Source of the DNA: Laetiporus sulphureus 93-53
Lineage: Eukaryota > Basidiomycota > Agaricomycetes > Polyporales > Laetiporaceae
Direction of reading: 5' to 3'
DNA length: 64,000 bases
NCBI RefSeq assembly: GCF_001632365.1
Contig: NW_024468533.1
Span: 250,058-314,057, forward strand
Shown here piece by piece: positions 33,629 through 45,176 of this stretch. Position 1 is the stretch's first letter. Every line of letters begins with the position of its first letter. The translations under genes were made by a program, and so were the position numbers. Below the pieces are notes generated by a model. The model saw nothing but the letters and a program-made list of their open reading frames with translations. It searched no databases and was not told where the DNA came from.

Positions 33629-35789
33629 ATGGGTGAGAGGCCTCTGAGCAGATTCCAGAACATCCGAGTCTATTGTGTGTACTGAAGTGTCTCCTGTTGT
33701 GATTCAGACTAATCAGGTCTCATCCAGGGCTCGCGTTCATCGTCTACTGGGGCATCATTTTGTTCGGATACGACACGTACGTCTGCGTGCCTTTCTAGCT
33801 TGTTGTTCGTGGCTGATCGGCAATCGCCAATAGTGGAGTTGGTGGTGGCGTCGTCGATCAAACGTACTTTCAGTCAGCATTTGGGCTCACCAACGCGGAT
33901 GGCTCGGTTAACACCGCAAAAGAGGACACTATTGCCTCGAATGTTGTCTCCGTGCTCCAAGCAGGCGCGTTCTTCGGTGCCATTGGCAGTGCGCCTATCT
34001 CTTGTAGGTCACCGCGACATACAGCCCTAGAGACAACCGTGCGAACTATGGCTGATCAACGTGGCTTGTAGCTGCTATCGGCCGCAAGTGGACTTTGTTC
34101 GCGTTCACGATGCTCTTTGCCGTGGGTGCGGTATGTCGTGACCCGCTATCTTTCTGCCTAGTACATACTTCTGATGATTTTTACGTCCGACAGATCCTGC
34201 AGACAGTCGCTGGCGGATCGCGTGGCATTGGCTACATCTACGGTGGTCGAGTAGTTGCTGGTGTTGGCATCGGCGCGATCTCTGCCGTGGCCCCGGCCTT
34301 TGTTTCGGAATGCAGCCCGAAAGATGTCCGTGGTCGCATCACTGGTCTATTCCAGATCATGGTCGCTATCGGTGTCATGATTTCGTATTTCATCAACCGT
34401 AAGTCCTTCAACTTTGTTTGCTTGTTGTCGTTCCTTTACAATGTTGTTGTCCTCCAGTTGGTATCAGTCTGCACATCCCCGACGGTCCAAAGGTGTGGCG
34501 CATCCCGTTCGGCTTCCAGCTCGTACCCGCCGGCATCATGGCCCTTGGTCTCCTCACCGTCAAGGAGTCGCCTCGATGGCTTGCGACGAAGGATCGTACC
34601 TCCGAGGCCCTCGCGAACTTGGCTTACCTTCGTCGTCTCCCGCCCGATGATGAGAGCGTGCTATCCGAGATGGCTGAGATTGAGGCTGCTATTGCGGAGG
34701 AGCGCGAGCTGCGCAAGGGCCTCGGCGTGAAGGAAGCCGTGTTTGGCAAGGGCAACTTTATCCGGTTCTTCATTGCCGTCGTCATCTTTATCCTCCAGCA
34801 ATGGGGCGGGCAGAACTCGGTCAATTACTATGCCCCGCAGATCTTCCAGTCGGTAAGTCGGGTGGACTTGCCGCTCCGAGGCCTGATCGATGATCCCTTG
34901 CTCACACACTCTCATCATTGCCCAGATCGGCTACTATGGAACCTCCAACTCGTTGCTGGCCTCGGGTATTTATGGCATCGTCAAGGTCGTGGCGACGATC
35001 ATCTTCGTGTTCTTCCTCGCAGACACCCTGGGTCGCAAGTGGTCGCTGCTCATATCTGCCCTCGGAATGGGCGTAATGTTCTTCATCGTCGGTGCACTTC
35101 TCAAGACGTATCCACCGGTGACAGATTCTGCGACGCCCTCGGTAGCGTCCAAGGCCATGGCCGCGATGCTATACATCTTTGTCTGTTTCTACTCGCTTGG
35201 TTGGGGTCCGTTGCCGTGAGCATCTAGTACATTGGTATCAGAGATAAGTGCTAACATCCATGCAGATGGGTCTACGTTGCAGACATCTTCCCGACGAGAA
35301 CCAGACACTATGGTCTCGCCACTGCCAGCGCGTCCCAGTGGCTCTTTAGTAAGTGATCCCATGTCTCATAAAGCGAGCCAGGCTGCTGATCGCTGTCCCG
35401 CCAGACTTCGTGTTGTCGAAGGTGACGCCAACGCTTGTGACTGAGATGGGCTACAAGATCTTCCTCATGTTCGCGACCATCGACATCGCCGGTCTGGCTG
35501 TCTTCTCTGCGTGAGTTTACGACTCTTTACCAGCGAATCGCAAAAGATGACGTATGTGCTATTCCTTTCAGCCTCATCCCAGAGACAAAAGGCCGCAGTC
35601 TAGAAGAGATGGACATCATCTTCGGCTCCGTTTCGGCAGATCGGCGCGAGGCAGAGATCAAGCGACAAGAAAGAGGTGCGGTTGCCTTCATCTATGCTTA
35701 ATGATCCCGTACTCACTGAAATCCGTGCAGTCCTGGAAAAAGAGGTCAACGAAACGACATCTGTACAGTCTGTGGAGGCCAAGGTCTAA
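33629..35789 (+). CDS. MFS sugar/quinate-type transporter
   Basis: The start MGERPLSRFQNIRVYC is followed by an intron and then FIVYWGIILFGYDTGVGGGV, the first helix with the family GYD motif. Then come GAFFGAIGSAP, IGRKWTLF, YGGRVVAGVGIGAISAVAP (34230), SECSPKDVRGRITGLFQ, the central loop KESPRWLA, FILQQWGGQNSVNYYAPQIF (34790), DTLGRKWSLL and, near the end, LIPETKGRSLEEMD. These are the sugar-porter signatures in order. Twelve helices can be counted. At least eight introns split it. The GG-rich first helix resembles quinate and hexose transporters of filamentous fungi; substrate is open. It ends SVQSVEAKV. Intact. Confidence 0.9.
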
Positions 35790-36073
35790 GGAGTGCTCTC
35801 TATTGCTGAGGAGCGTAGGCTCCGTACCTACGCGCGCCGCATGTCCTTCTATGTATGCTGTACGAGTAATGACGTCGACGATCTTCATGCTTCTTTCTTG
35901 CATTGTATTTTTAAACCTTGCAACTATGTATCATAGTCAATCTACATAATATCCAGTATGAATAACGTTCGAGTGAGCGCCCATCATTTATGATGGTATC
36001 ATGCGCGCGCACACCACGACTCGGACGCAAGGTCATCAGCAAGACGGCACGATGAACACGCTGCATTACAAGA

Positions 36074-36079
36074 TATAAA
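36074..36079 (+). promoter_or_regulatory. TATA box of the methyltransferase gene
   Basis: TATAAA lies about 100 bp upstream of the ATG at 36176. Confidence 0.55.
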
Positions 36080-36175
36080 TGTTTTCCTACCTGATTGTGG
36101 CGTCCTCTTCATATCGCACACTACGCGCCCACAGCCACAGCCGCTCACAGCCCTACCTCTATTAACGCGACTCGG

Positions 36176-36853
36176 ATGGACCCGTCCGCTCGATATTACA
36201 CGCCCTGGCTCCTACGCTTTTACGACGTCGGCATCCTCACGCTCACGAACCTCTTCATCTGGCGCTGCCCAACGAAATCCGTGCTCCTCCCCTTCTTCCA
36301 AAAGCACATCGGCGAGAATGCCCACCTCGATGTGGGAGTCGGAACGGGCTACTTGCCCGCACACTCCGCGCCTCAGCTCGCAAAGACGAAGAACGTCACC
36401 TTCCTCGACCTGAACCCGAACACGCTGGAGACCGCTGAGGCTCGCCTGCGTGCGGCGGGGTACAAGGGGTCGATCGATAAGGTGCAGCAGAGCGTGTTCG
36501 ACCCTCTCCCCGAGTCCTTGCACGACAAGTTCGACTCCATCTCGATGTTCTATCTGCTCCATTGCCTTCCTGGTGCCTTCCCGGTGAAGGCGAGCCACGT
36601 ATTTGCCCAGCTGTCGAGGGGATTGGCACCGGGCGGCGTGCTGTATGGCTCGACGGTTTTGGGACGGAGCGCGGACCACAACATATGGGGAAGGATCCTC
36701 GTGCGGCTGTACAACAACCTTGGATCATTCGGAAATGTAGATGATAGCTTCGAGAATCTGGAGAAGGCATTGAGAGGCCAGTTTGAGGAGGTTGAGGTTG
36801 AGCAGGTCGGGGTTGTCGCGCTTTTTGTAGCGCGGAAACCTATTCGATCGTGA
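36176..36853 (+). CDS. Class I SAM-dependent methyltransferase, intronless
   Basis: I start at MDPSARYYTPWLLRFYDVGI; the frame is open further upstream but without an ATG. Motif I is HLDVGVGTGYLP (36330), the acidic residue after beta-2 is in VTFLDLNPNTLETA, and the later motifs are FDSISMFYLLHCLPG and LSRGLAPGGVLYGSTVLG. The N-terminal YDVGILTLTNLFIWRCPT is typical of small fungal methyltransferases found near biosynthetic genes. Length (225 aa) is usual for the fold. No intron is needed, which is unusual in this window. It has the same orientation as the sugar transporter and starts about 390 bp after it. Substrate unknown. Confidence 0.85.
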   Translation: MDPSARYYTPWLLRFYDVGILTLTNLFIWRCPTKSVLLPFFQKHIGENAHLDVGVGTGYLPAHSAPQLAKTKNVTFLDLNPNTLETAEARLRAAGYKGSIDKVQQSVFDPLPESLHDKFDSISMFYLLHCLPGAFPVKASHVFAQLSRGLAPGGVLYGSTVLGRSADHNIWGRILVRLYNNLGSFGNVDDSFENLEKALRGQFEEVEVEQVGVVALFVARKPIRS

Positions 36854-37919
36854 GCGTGTGCTATGAGGACTGGGTTCCAGGTAAGTCAGCCGGTTCTTCT
36901 GCTTGTGCACGAACTCATCGACAGCGATGCGCAGGCGTTCACAGAGGGAGGATACAGAGACGGTATTGCAATGTTGACCGAAACAAAGCCTGAAACTGAC
37001 GACATGACTCAACTGATGTATTCTCATTGACCCCGAGTCTTGTTTGACCTCATTTACCTTTACTGTACCGCAAATGCTTCACCAAACAGGACTGTTGATG
37101 CTCTCAGAGTTACCATTCGAGAGATCTGACGGTTTGCATCAATCGGCCGATGGAGGTGATCACGAACTTCAGGTAGCTGTTGTTCCCTTATGACAGTATG
37201 CACGGTTGCTGGCCGTGATAGATTTCGGGACGAGCGTATCTACACTGATGCGTACTCCGCTCAGCTTACCATTATTTCTCCCTCAGTTGATTCGCGTTCA
37301 GATCAAAGACACATTGCCGTCAGATCATCCGGTCGAACCTCGGACTACAGCAGACCGACACCGATGAGTGTCTGAGAACATACCCTACGGTATGCTTCAG
37401 GCTGAAGGTGCTCGAGGACGTACTGACTCGGTTCAGATACGCAACAGCCGAAAGACGTTGCCGAGGTACAGTGTCCCTCCATGTGTAAAGCTCCGCGGAT
37501 CAGCGTACGTCCTTGTATCCTTGCAATTATGTTCGTTCTGACGCTCGTGTAGACATCCAGACCAAGATGGGTAGCATCGGGTGCAGCCCTACCTAGTCGA
37601 TCCCCTCAACGAGGTCATGCTGGTCGATGTCGGGATAAGCACCAGTCTCGGCTTTAAAGTATAGGAGAAAAGCAATAAAGAAAGCGCATGCTCAACGTGG
37701 GTCATTCTTTGATTGCCTCGAACCTGTACGGGTGCTTCTTCATTACTCCGTTTGAGATGAAGGCAGTTATTCTTGATCTTGACTGAGGAAGGAAGGCCGG
37801 TTAGGATGTTTTGCCCTCTGCACACTTCACGCTTGAACGTGACAGGAAAGCGGTCCTCGGCGATAAACATTGAAGATGATGTCCGCATACTGAACACTGT
37901 GTTGCACAAAGGATATCGA
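36854..37919. other. Intergenic, no supported gene
   Basis: Short frames only; nothing recognisable. Confidence 0.45.
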
Positions 37920-39520
37920 CGGCTCTGCCCCATTTGAGGCTCGACTCGGAACTTGAGCATCAGCGCCCATTCTGGCAGGCGGTCATCTTGCAAGACGGCG
38001 CCAGAGAAACAATTGTTAAGCATAAGGATCTGACTGTCTGGTATACTGTTTCGAGCTACGGTTCGTGTTCGATCTCTCCTCAGTTGATCGCGCTTCTGAT
38101 GCCTGCATGGCCTCGCTTCCTTGGTATACCTGCGGTTGCTTTCGACCTCCCGGTGGAGACCAGCATCACAGGCAAACTGCGCAAGGCACTCAATCTGATG
38201 AGTCTATGCATTTCCCCGTATCCACCCTTACAATGCTCTAGCCTTGGTAAAGCTCGCATGGTCGCGAAAAGCCGATGACCTTCTTCGTTGTATGTGGCCT
38301 GTCATTTTAAAATCATGCAGTTTCCTCGAGGTTAAGGACATTCAGTCAGTATCCTATGCTGGTTAACTTCGAGGCGTCCTGTGTGCGCCACTTACCCACA
38401 ATCGAGTAAATTGCATGATAATGCCGTGAAGACAGCACTTCGCGTCGGGTCTTCATAACAGTAACTATCCCTTGTCGCCTCTCTGGCCTCAGCACGAAAT
38501 TATAGGCACTACTTTTGATCCATCTGTGCGGATGTCGCCTACTTGAGGAACATCCTAAGGGAAGCATAACTTAGAAGACTGCACATGTCATAGCAGGCAT
38601 GCCAGGAAATAATGAAAGATACAGTCAACACGGACGATATCGGAAATAGAAGAACATTGTACGATCTATAGTGCAATAAATAACTGTGAAGCTGGGTATA
38701 AAGCACCGTGATGGGGCTTGGACTATCAACAGCCTTATCACGCACAACCGTACGGGGAGGAAGTGCCCCGAGAAATCTGCGAATGCAGCCGGTGAGATGG
38801 AGTACACGAAGGCTGACGTGTCACTCACAAATCGCAAGCGAATCATTCTCTCCCCTTACTCGTCATCCTCCCAATCCGACAGCATCTCGTCGTCGGCATC
38901 GTCCATCGTCTCTTCCTCGTTCACATTCTGATGAGCATCGCCGACAGTAAGAACACCATCCGCCATGCTGAGCGATTCTGCAATGAGTTGATCATGTTCA
39001 ATAGAGTCTTGTACGTCAAAGCGATCGCTCTCCGGGGCTCGTTCGGAGCTGCTGAGGATGTTTAATTCGAACGACATGTTTTCGACGTCGGCTTGTGTCT
39101 GAACTCCTTGCCGCGACCGGATGAAAGAGGGCGTTTGGGACTGCTCTCCGTGTGTGAACCGCGCTGCGGCGCGGACGTTCAGGAGGACACGAGAGATCAG
39201 AACGGGGAAAAGTCTGCAAAATCGTCAGTGTGTGATTTGTAGAGAAAGCTTCAGAGGACTGCCTCACGAGAATCGCAGAAAAGCGATGACAGTTTCAGCA
39301 CTCTGCCATATCCATAGTCATGTACGGCAGAGTGGCTAGCATCTTGAAGAAGATATGGCGTGGATTAAGAGTCACAATGAATGATCCTACCATGGATATG
39401 TGAACGGAAGCGGCAACTAAATGAAATATGCCGTTCGGAATGAAGGAATCCCACATCTCATCTCACATGAGAGGTCATGAAAAGAAACCAAGTTCTTGAC
39501 CTGTTGCTGGATGCTATGAC
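37920..39520. repeat. Segmental duplication, copy A (shortened)
   Basis: Stretches match the region 40780-43940 in the same order and orientation. Examples are GAGGCTC..GAGCATCA.CGCCCATTC (37932 against 40787), the block with GTGGAGACCAGC (38152 against 40990), the MSFEL..SDWEDD exon (38856-39077 against 41821-42042), and the GAATGAAGGAA..CACATGAG block (39440 against 43855). Between about 39350 and 39380 copy A jumps over roughly 1.45 kb present in copy B (42330-43785). Confidence 0.75.
38856..39267 (-). pseudogene. 3' fragment of a DUF6533-type membrane protein gene
   Basis: The last exon reads MSFELNILSSSERAPESDRF to EMLSDWEDDE and matches the C-terminal tail of the gene in copy B. All exons for the membrane segments are missing from this copy because of the internal deletion, so only the acidic tail and the end of the preceding exon remain. 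Confidence 0.65.
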
Positions 39521-40779
39521 GATCGAACCCCTGCAGCTTTCCTAGCAAACCCAGTCGAAGTGATACGGCGGGACACGCGCCTGTGGCGCGTTGGCAGTGG
39601 GGCGCGTCCGACGCACTTGGGTTCAACGTAGTCTCCCGTGGGCAGACGAGACAATTCCTTCAAACCTCCGCGGGAACGCTCCGGATATCCTTGTCTGGGG
39701 TCCTTGTCGGGAGGGCGGCAAAAATCGAGGTCTGACATCACGTGCGACTACAAACAAAGCACAATGTTGTGTTTGACGCGTCGCGGATGCGCTTTTCAAC
39801 GTCGAATGCGCCCAAGTCGAATGCGCCCAAGGCAACTCTTATCTACATATCATGATCTCGGCTGTGCTTGTGAATAATGTGAGAGACACTCTCGCAGCGA
39901 TGTCCGATGACAGCAATGATGAAGTGGTCTCCCAGGAAAGCCATTCCATTTCACTGATCTGTGCATGTTGGGTTCTTCGGCGCTGGTCCGGACGTGATCT
40001 CGTCAAGTTTTACCTCTATCCAGGATCCTCCTTTGGACTGTGCTTTACTACTAGACTTCTTCGTGACATCTGAAATTGCCCCTGAACTCGCACACGCGTT
40101 ACAGGCAGTGCATCGAACCCTGACTATCAAGGGCCTGGTCTGCAGGCTCTGCTTTCTGTCGATTCGCGGCTAGTCTATTGTTGTCATGAACGCCAGAACA
40201 AATCCAATCCCACTGCCGACACCTGTGCTTCTTAATTGTGTCTCAGATTGTGTTTCATTCAGCGACGGAGGATCATAGATCGCATGCATGCCTGGTATGA
40301 CAAGATGCAACCGATTTGACGCCGATATGAGAATAGATGATCTGTAATAAGGTAACTAGCCTATCGACAAGTTTGAAAATGCTATGTGAGTACTCTTCCT
40401 TGAAGAGCTGCCCTCTCTCGGATGCTAGTCAGCCACTGACATTTCGGCTCTTCTGCCAGCAGGTTCATCCTTCTCATGCGTCTACATCATTCTCATGACC
40501 TAGTCCTATCATTCACGTCTAAGTAAAGTGCTAAGGCCTGGCCATCTGTGTTTACAACGGGTTTCCGTAGCACCGATCATTACTTCCCTATAGCCACGGA
40601 TCAGCTCGACATCACGTTGTGATGTTCCCTCACGGCCTCTGCATGGAAGCGAACGGACGCCTCATCAGTTTCCCCACACAGCACAGCTGTAATCGAGTCG
40701 TGGCCGCACTGTGTCACTTGGGCGGCACGGCATGTCGTGCCTTTAAATGGCAGCATTGACGATTATCGACGGCTGTGTT
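39521..40779. other. Spacer between the two duplication copies
   Basis: No gene is supported. A short direct repeat (GTCGAATGCGCCCAAG, twice, near 39802) occurs. Confidence 0.45.
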
Positions 40780-43700
40780 CTGAGATTGAGGCTCAAATGA
40801 GAACTCGAGCATCAACGCCCATTCCATGAAGTCGTAGTGCAAGACGGTGTCAGACAGACGGTTCCTAGGCACCAGGACGCAACTATCTAATTAGTTCTCT
40901 CAAGCTGTGTTTCCATTCGATCTCACCCGCTCGCCTGCGCTTTCGATGCCTACACGTTCCCAGTTCCTCGGTATATCTGCAGTTGTTTGGTGGAGACCAG
41001 CGCCACAGGCAAATCGCCCAGGGAACTCACTTCGATGATACCTCGCATCTCTCGTTGTACCTTGATTATCCAGCCACGTCACCATCGTCAAAACATGATA
41101 GTCTCGGTGAAACCGAAACACGCATAGTCGCGAATAGCCGATGGTTGCCTGCGTCATGGGTAGGGGCGTCATTTTGACGTCCCACAGTCTCTTCGACGTT
41201 CGGACTGCTCAATCAATGTAATGTGCTGGTAAACTTAAGGCGTCCTGTGTATGCTGCCTCCCAACAATAAACCGAATTGCATGGCGATGCTGTGGAAGTG
41301 GCTTTCACCATGAGAGCGCTCCCTATGGCCTCCGCACGGGGGTGCTGGGCCCCAACGGTATTCTTCAGCCATGTATCGTAGCATGAGGAACTGGCTCATA
41401 GCGTACGGAGGGTTGCACAGTAGAGACAACCGTCTGCGTGTCGTGCGATTTACCGACTTGGGTACTTCTCTCAGAAAACGAAGCACAAAACATGCCGTCG
41501 CATGCGTGTTGGAACGTAATGACAGACACAAGCAACATAGGTAGTTGAGAAAGACAAATATTACACAGGATCTATTGTGCGACTGTATCTGCTGAGATTG
41601 GCTGTGAAGCCCTGAGATAAAGCTTGAAACGCGAACGGCCTAGTATCGTACGGAGCAAAGAGAAGAAATGCACAAGAAATTCCGTATAGAAGATCTGCGA
41701 GATGCAGCCGGATGAGACGGAGCGCACGAAGGATGACGCGCGACTCACAAATAGCAAGCAAAAATACAATCACCGCCGTGAATCTGACTCCAGCACGGCT
41801 CGAACACCCATTCTCTCCTCTCACACATCGTCCTCCCAATCCGATAGCATCTCTTCCTCGACATCGTCCATTCCCTCCTCTTTGTTTACGTCCTGTTGGG
41901 CATCGCCGGCAGTAGCAACATTGTTCGCCATGCTTCGGGGTTCAGCAACAATTTCAGCATGTTCAGTGGACTCTTGCCGGGGAGAGCGATCGCTCTCTGG
42001 GGCTTGTTCGGTGCTGCTGAGGACGTTTAATTCGAACGACATATTTTCGACGTCGTCTTGCGCCTGGACTCCGCGCCGCGACCGGACAAAAGAGGGCGTT
42101 TGGGATTGTTCTCCACGTGTGGACCGCGCTGCGGCTCGGATGTTGAGGAGGACACGAGAGACTAGAACGGAAGTGAGTCTGTACAATTGTCAGTGTGTCA
42201 TTGGTTGAGAAAATGTAAAAGGACTGTCTTACGAGTATTGCAAATATCCGATGACCTCTTCAGCATTCTGCGATATGCATAGTCATGTGCGGAAGAGTGA
42301 TCAGCATCTTGCAGAAGATATGGCGTGCGCGGAAAGGACATGCACTTACGGAGTTCACGAACACCAATACGGTCACTAATAAGTTCAGTAGTAGGAGTGC
42401 TCTAGATGATATGCTTCAGACGTCATCAAATTATTTCTGATTCCATTTCTCACGTCAGTTGGATTGTCCCTATGAGAATGGTGGAAGCAAATGCTATTTG
42501 AGCTCAGAAATCCATAATCACTGTTCGATAGTCATACCGTCTCTGAGGAGCAGCGCTGCAAGCGACAGATTTCTCGTGGACAGGAGGTCAGCCATGGCTG
42601 TTTTATGGTCAACATATAGCTTGCGCCAGAGAATTGCGAGGGTCATGATGGTGGCGGCTACAGCAAAGGCTGAATTGGCTGTTCCCACTGCAGCGAGATC
42701 GTCAAAGAAATGTGGAAGAAAGCATTCTTCAGATCGAACTCACATCTATTGAGAAACAAATTAGCAAGTATGGGTTAATTGGCGATACTGATTTACGCAC
42801 TTTGTAGCGACATCTTGTGCTGAAATTGAAGCGTAGGACTGGATGCATATGGCTGTCCTATTCAATATGAGCACAGAATGTGATGTTTCGAAGAAATCTT
42901 CTCATCAATTCGTCATCGTCAATCAGTAACATGTCCTGTTAAGAGGAAGCGTACTAATGTAGACATCTAATACCACGTTGAGGACAATTATCAAAGCGAG
43001 GAGCATAACAGGTCGTCGGTCGCCTCCTGTCACGGCGTATACTCGTAACGTTGTAACCATTTTGCTACAGTGTGAGCTGTGGTGATATGTCATGAAGCAT
43101 GCCGCCTACCCTCTGAGATTATCGCAATGAGTTCGAAAACCACAGTGTTCGTCACGAAGTTTGCCATACAACTGCGAGATAATAACAGTCAGACACGGAT
43201 AAGTATAGCAACAGGGAGCAAATCACTCCTACAATATCAATAACTTGAGTATGTGTCAACTTGAGGCGATATGAAACAGCGTACCACTACTGTATAAAAG
43301 TTCATGACAGACCAGACAGAAAGGCCAGCATAGACCAGCGCAAGCATCCGATTGGCAAAGAACAACCATGCAGAGAACGATCACTCGCCCCAGAATAGCT
43401 CGACCTCCTGGCTGAATGTGATGGCATGGTCGAAGCATATGAGCACTGTTGGAAAAGAAATCGTCAATTACCAGTCAGTAAGAAGTGGGAAATGCCCGAC
43501 TGACCTGCACCGGTGATAATCGCATAGTCTTCTGTGAACCTGATAACACATCATTCAATGCAGTACAGTTCCATACGTCTGAAGAGACGCACGATCCTTC
43601 CAATATAGCGATTGCTTCAGATGTGGTGATGGACATGTTTAGGTAGAGAGATTGGACTATGGATTGTGAAGTGGTTGACAGTCGGCCTGTTTATAAGCCC

Positions 43701-43940
43701 ATATCCCATCATGATCTGATGTTACATCACCCGTATACCGATATACGGCAAAACCAATTCGTCCACACATGAGGCAAAGCAGACAGTGGCTCACAATGAA
43801 TGACCCGATCATGCATACTTGAACGGATGCGGCAACTGAAAAAATATGCAGTTCGGAATGAAGGAACGCGCATCTCACATGAGGGATCGCGAGAAGAAAC
43901 TAGACTCTTGATATGTTGCTGGCTGCCGTGACAACTACAC
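40780..43940. repeat. Segmental duplication, copy B (full length)
   Basis: Partner of 37920-39520. It holds the nearly complete DUF6533-type gene with its upstream and downstream flanks. Identity to copy A is visibly below 80% in places, so the event is old. Confidence 0.75.
41821..43636 (-). pseudogene. DUF6533-type seven-helix membrane protein gene with in-frame stop
   Basis: The start MSITTSEAIAILEGSCVSSD is at 43636. The next exons give RFTEDYAIITGA and then VLICFDHAITFSQEVELFWG (about 43445), the N-terminal DUF6533 signature, followed by SFSAWLFFANRMLALVYAGL. Then MANFVTNTVVFELIAIIS (43170) and MVTTLRVYAVTGGDRRPVML (43050). The last exon is acidic and ends EMLSDWEDDV. Between FWGE and SFSAW there is TGA at 43381-43383, where CGA would restore the family pattern; no splice pair removes it. 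So it is probably a young pseudogene, or a readthrough or sequencing artefact. The family is expanded in agaricomycetes and uncharacterised. Confidence 0.65.
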
Positions 43941-45176
43941 CTTCACAGCCCATCCGTTTCACTGCCGTTGCCAGAACGTTCCTAGAGTTATCTAGCTGAA
44001 GCGACGATCTGACCGCACGTATGTACAGGATTGCGCAAGAGCGTGCGAGGGCACACATTCCCATCCTATAGTAGTTAGTGCGCAGATCAGTGATATAGAG
44101 GCCAATATCATTGTTGCTGCTGCGTACGTGTTGTTATGATGTGTAGTTCAGAATTGCATGACGAATTCGCCGTGATGTGCCGCAGCGCAGTCTCAGTGAT
44201 GGATTTCGCATTCGGCGGAGCTGCCGAGGCCGATGAGATGCGGGCGAGATTGAGCTGCATAGAAGAGGCGCTGCGGCAGTGACGCGCGGGAGAACATGTG
44301 TATGAAGGCAACCAAGATCGGGAGAGAGGTTCGGGAAAACCAAGGTCGTGAGAGAAGTGCGGGATGGCTCAGTTTGTGCTGAGATCAGTGAGAAGGGTTC
44401 AAATTGGGGTGAGTCAGCGTGCCGCCGGCAAACGGGGGATGAACAAGTAGGCATCCAGACGGACAGCCACTTCTTCATCCACCGTGCTGCGTGAAAACAT
44501 GTGCGCTTCGACGATCATGGGCCAAAGGACCAGCAGAATGGCGAAGAGGCCCGGCAAGCGCCCATGGACACCGGGTCCCCCAGGACAAAAATGCGCGCTA
44601 ACATGACATGTACACTGTGAGAGGCACTCAAGTGTTTGCTTGTAGCCCCAGAAAGCCAGCTGAAGCAGCGAAGGATTCAAGGCGATAGGCTGCAAGTGCG
44701 TACCGATGGAACACAGAGATATGCTGCGCGCACAAAAGGATGAGCCCTCGGCTGCGCCAGGCAATTAGCTGCGCTCGTCACAGACCCGTCCGTGTCTAAC
44801 AAATTCAGCATCATAGATGAAAGGGAGACAGAGAACAAAACGAGTCGGAAATCGCACCATGGGAGAGAGACAGCAGTTGACGGGCTGAGTGCACTGGCGC
44901 ATTCTCCGCGAAGACTGGAGAACGAGATTTTTAAAATGAGAATCAATATACGACCAAATGCATTGATTTGTCACAGAGACATCGGGATCGCATTGCACGT
45001 ACGATTTAATTGTCAGATGTAAAAAAACCAAAGTTTTTAGGTAGAAATTAAGAGGTGGACACCACTAACCTCCGAGGGTGGGCGTCTAGGAATCGGTTTG
45101 TGGTGTGGCGTTGCGATGAACCTTGCACATTGCACCTGCGGTCTCAGGCTCATCGCGCGATACGCCTGGTGTTTGC
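43941..45176. other. Unresolved region upstream of GPI8
   Basis: A minus-strand frame (44414-44764) has a hydrophobic segment, GLFAILLVLWPMIVEAHMF, but no family motif and no clear exon partners. No supported gene. Confidence 0.4.

Noticed and set aside
36212..36679. 155-codon frame opposite the methyltransferase
   Set aside because: It is antisense to a gene with complete methyltransferase motifs.
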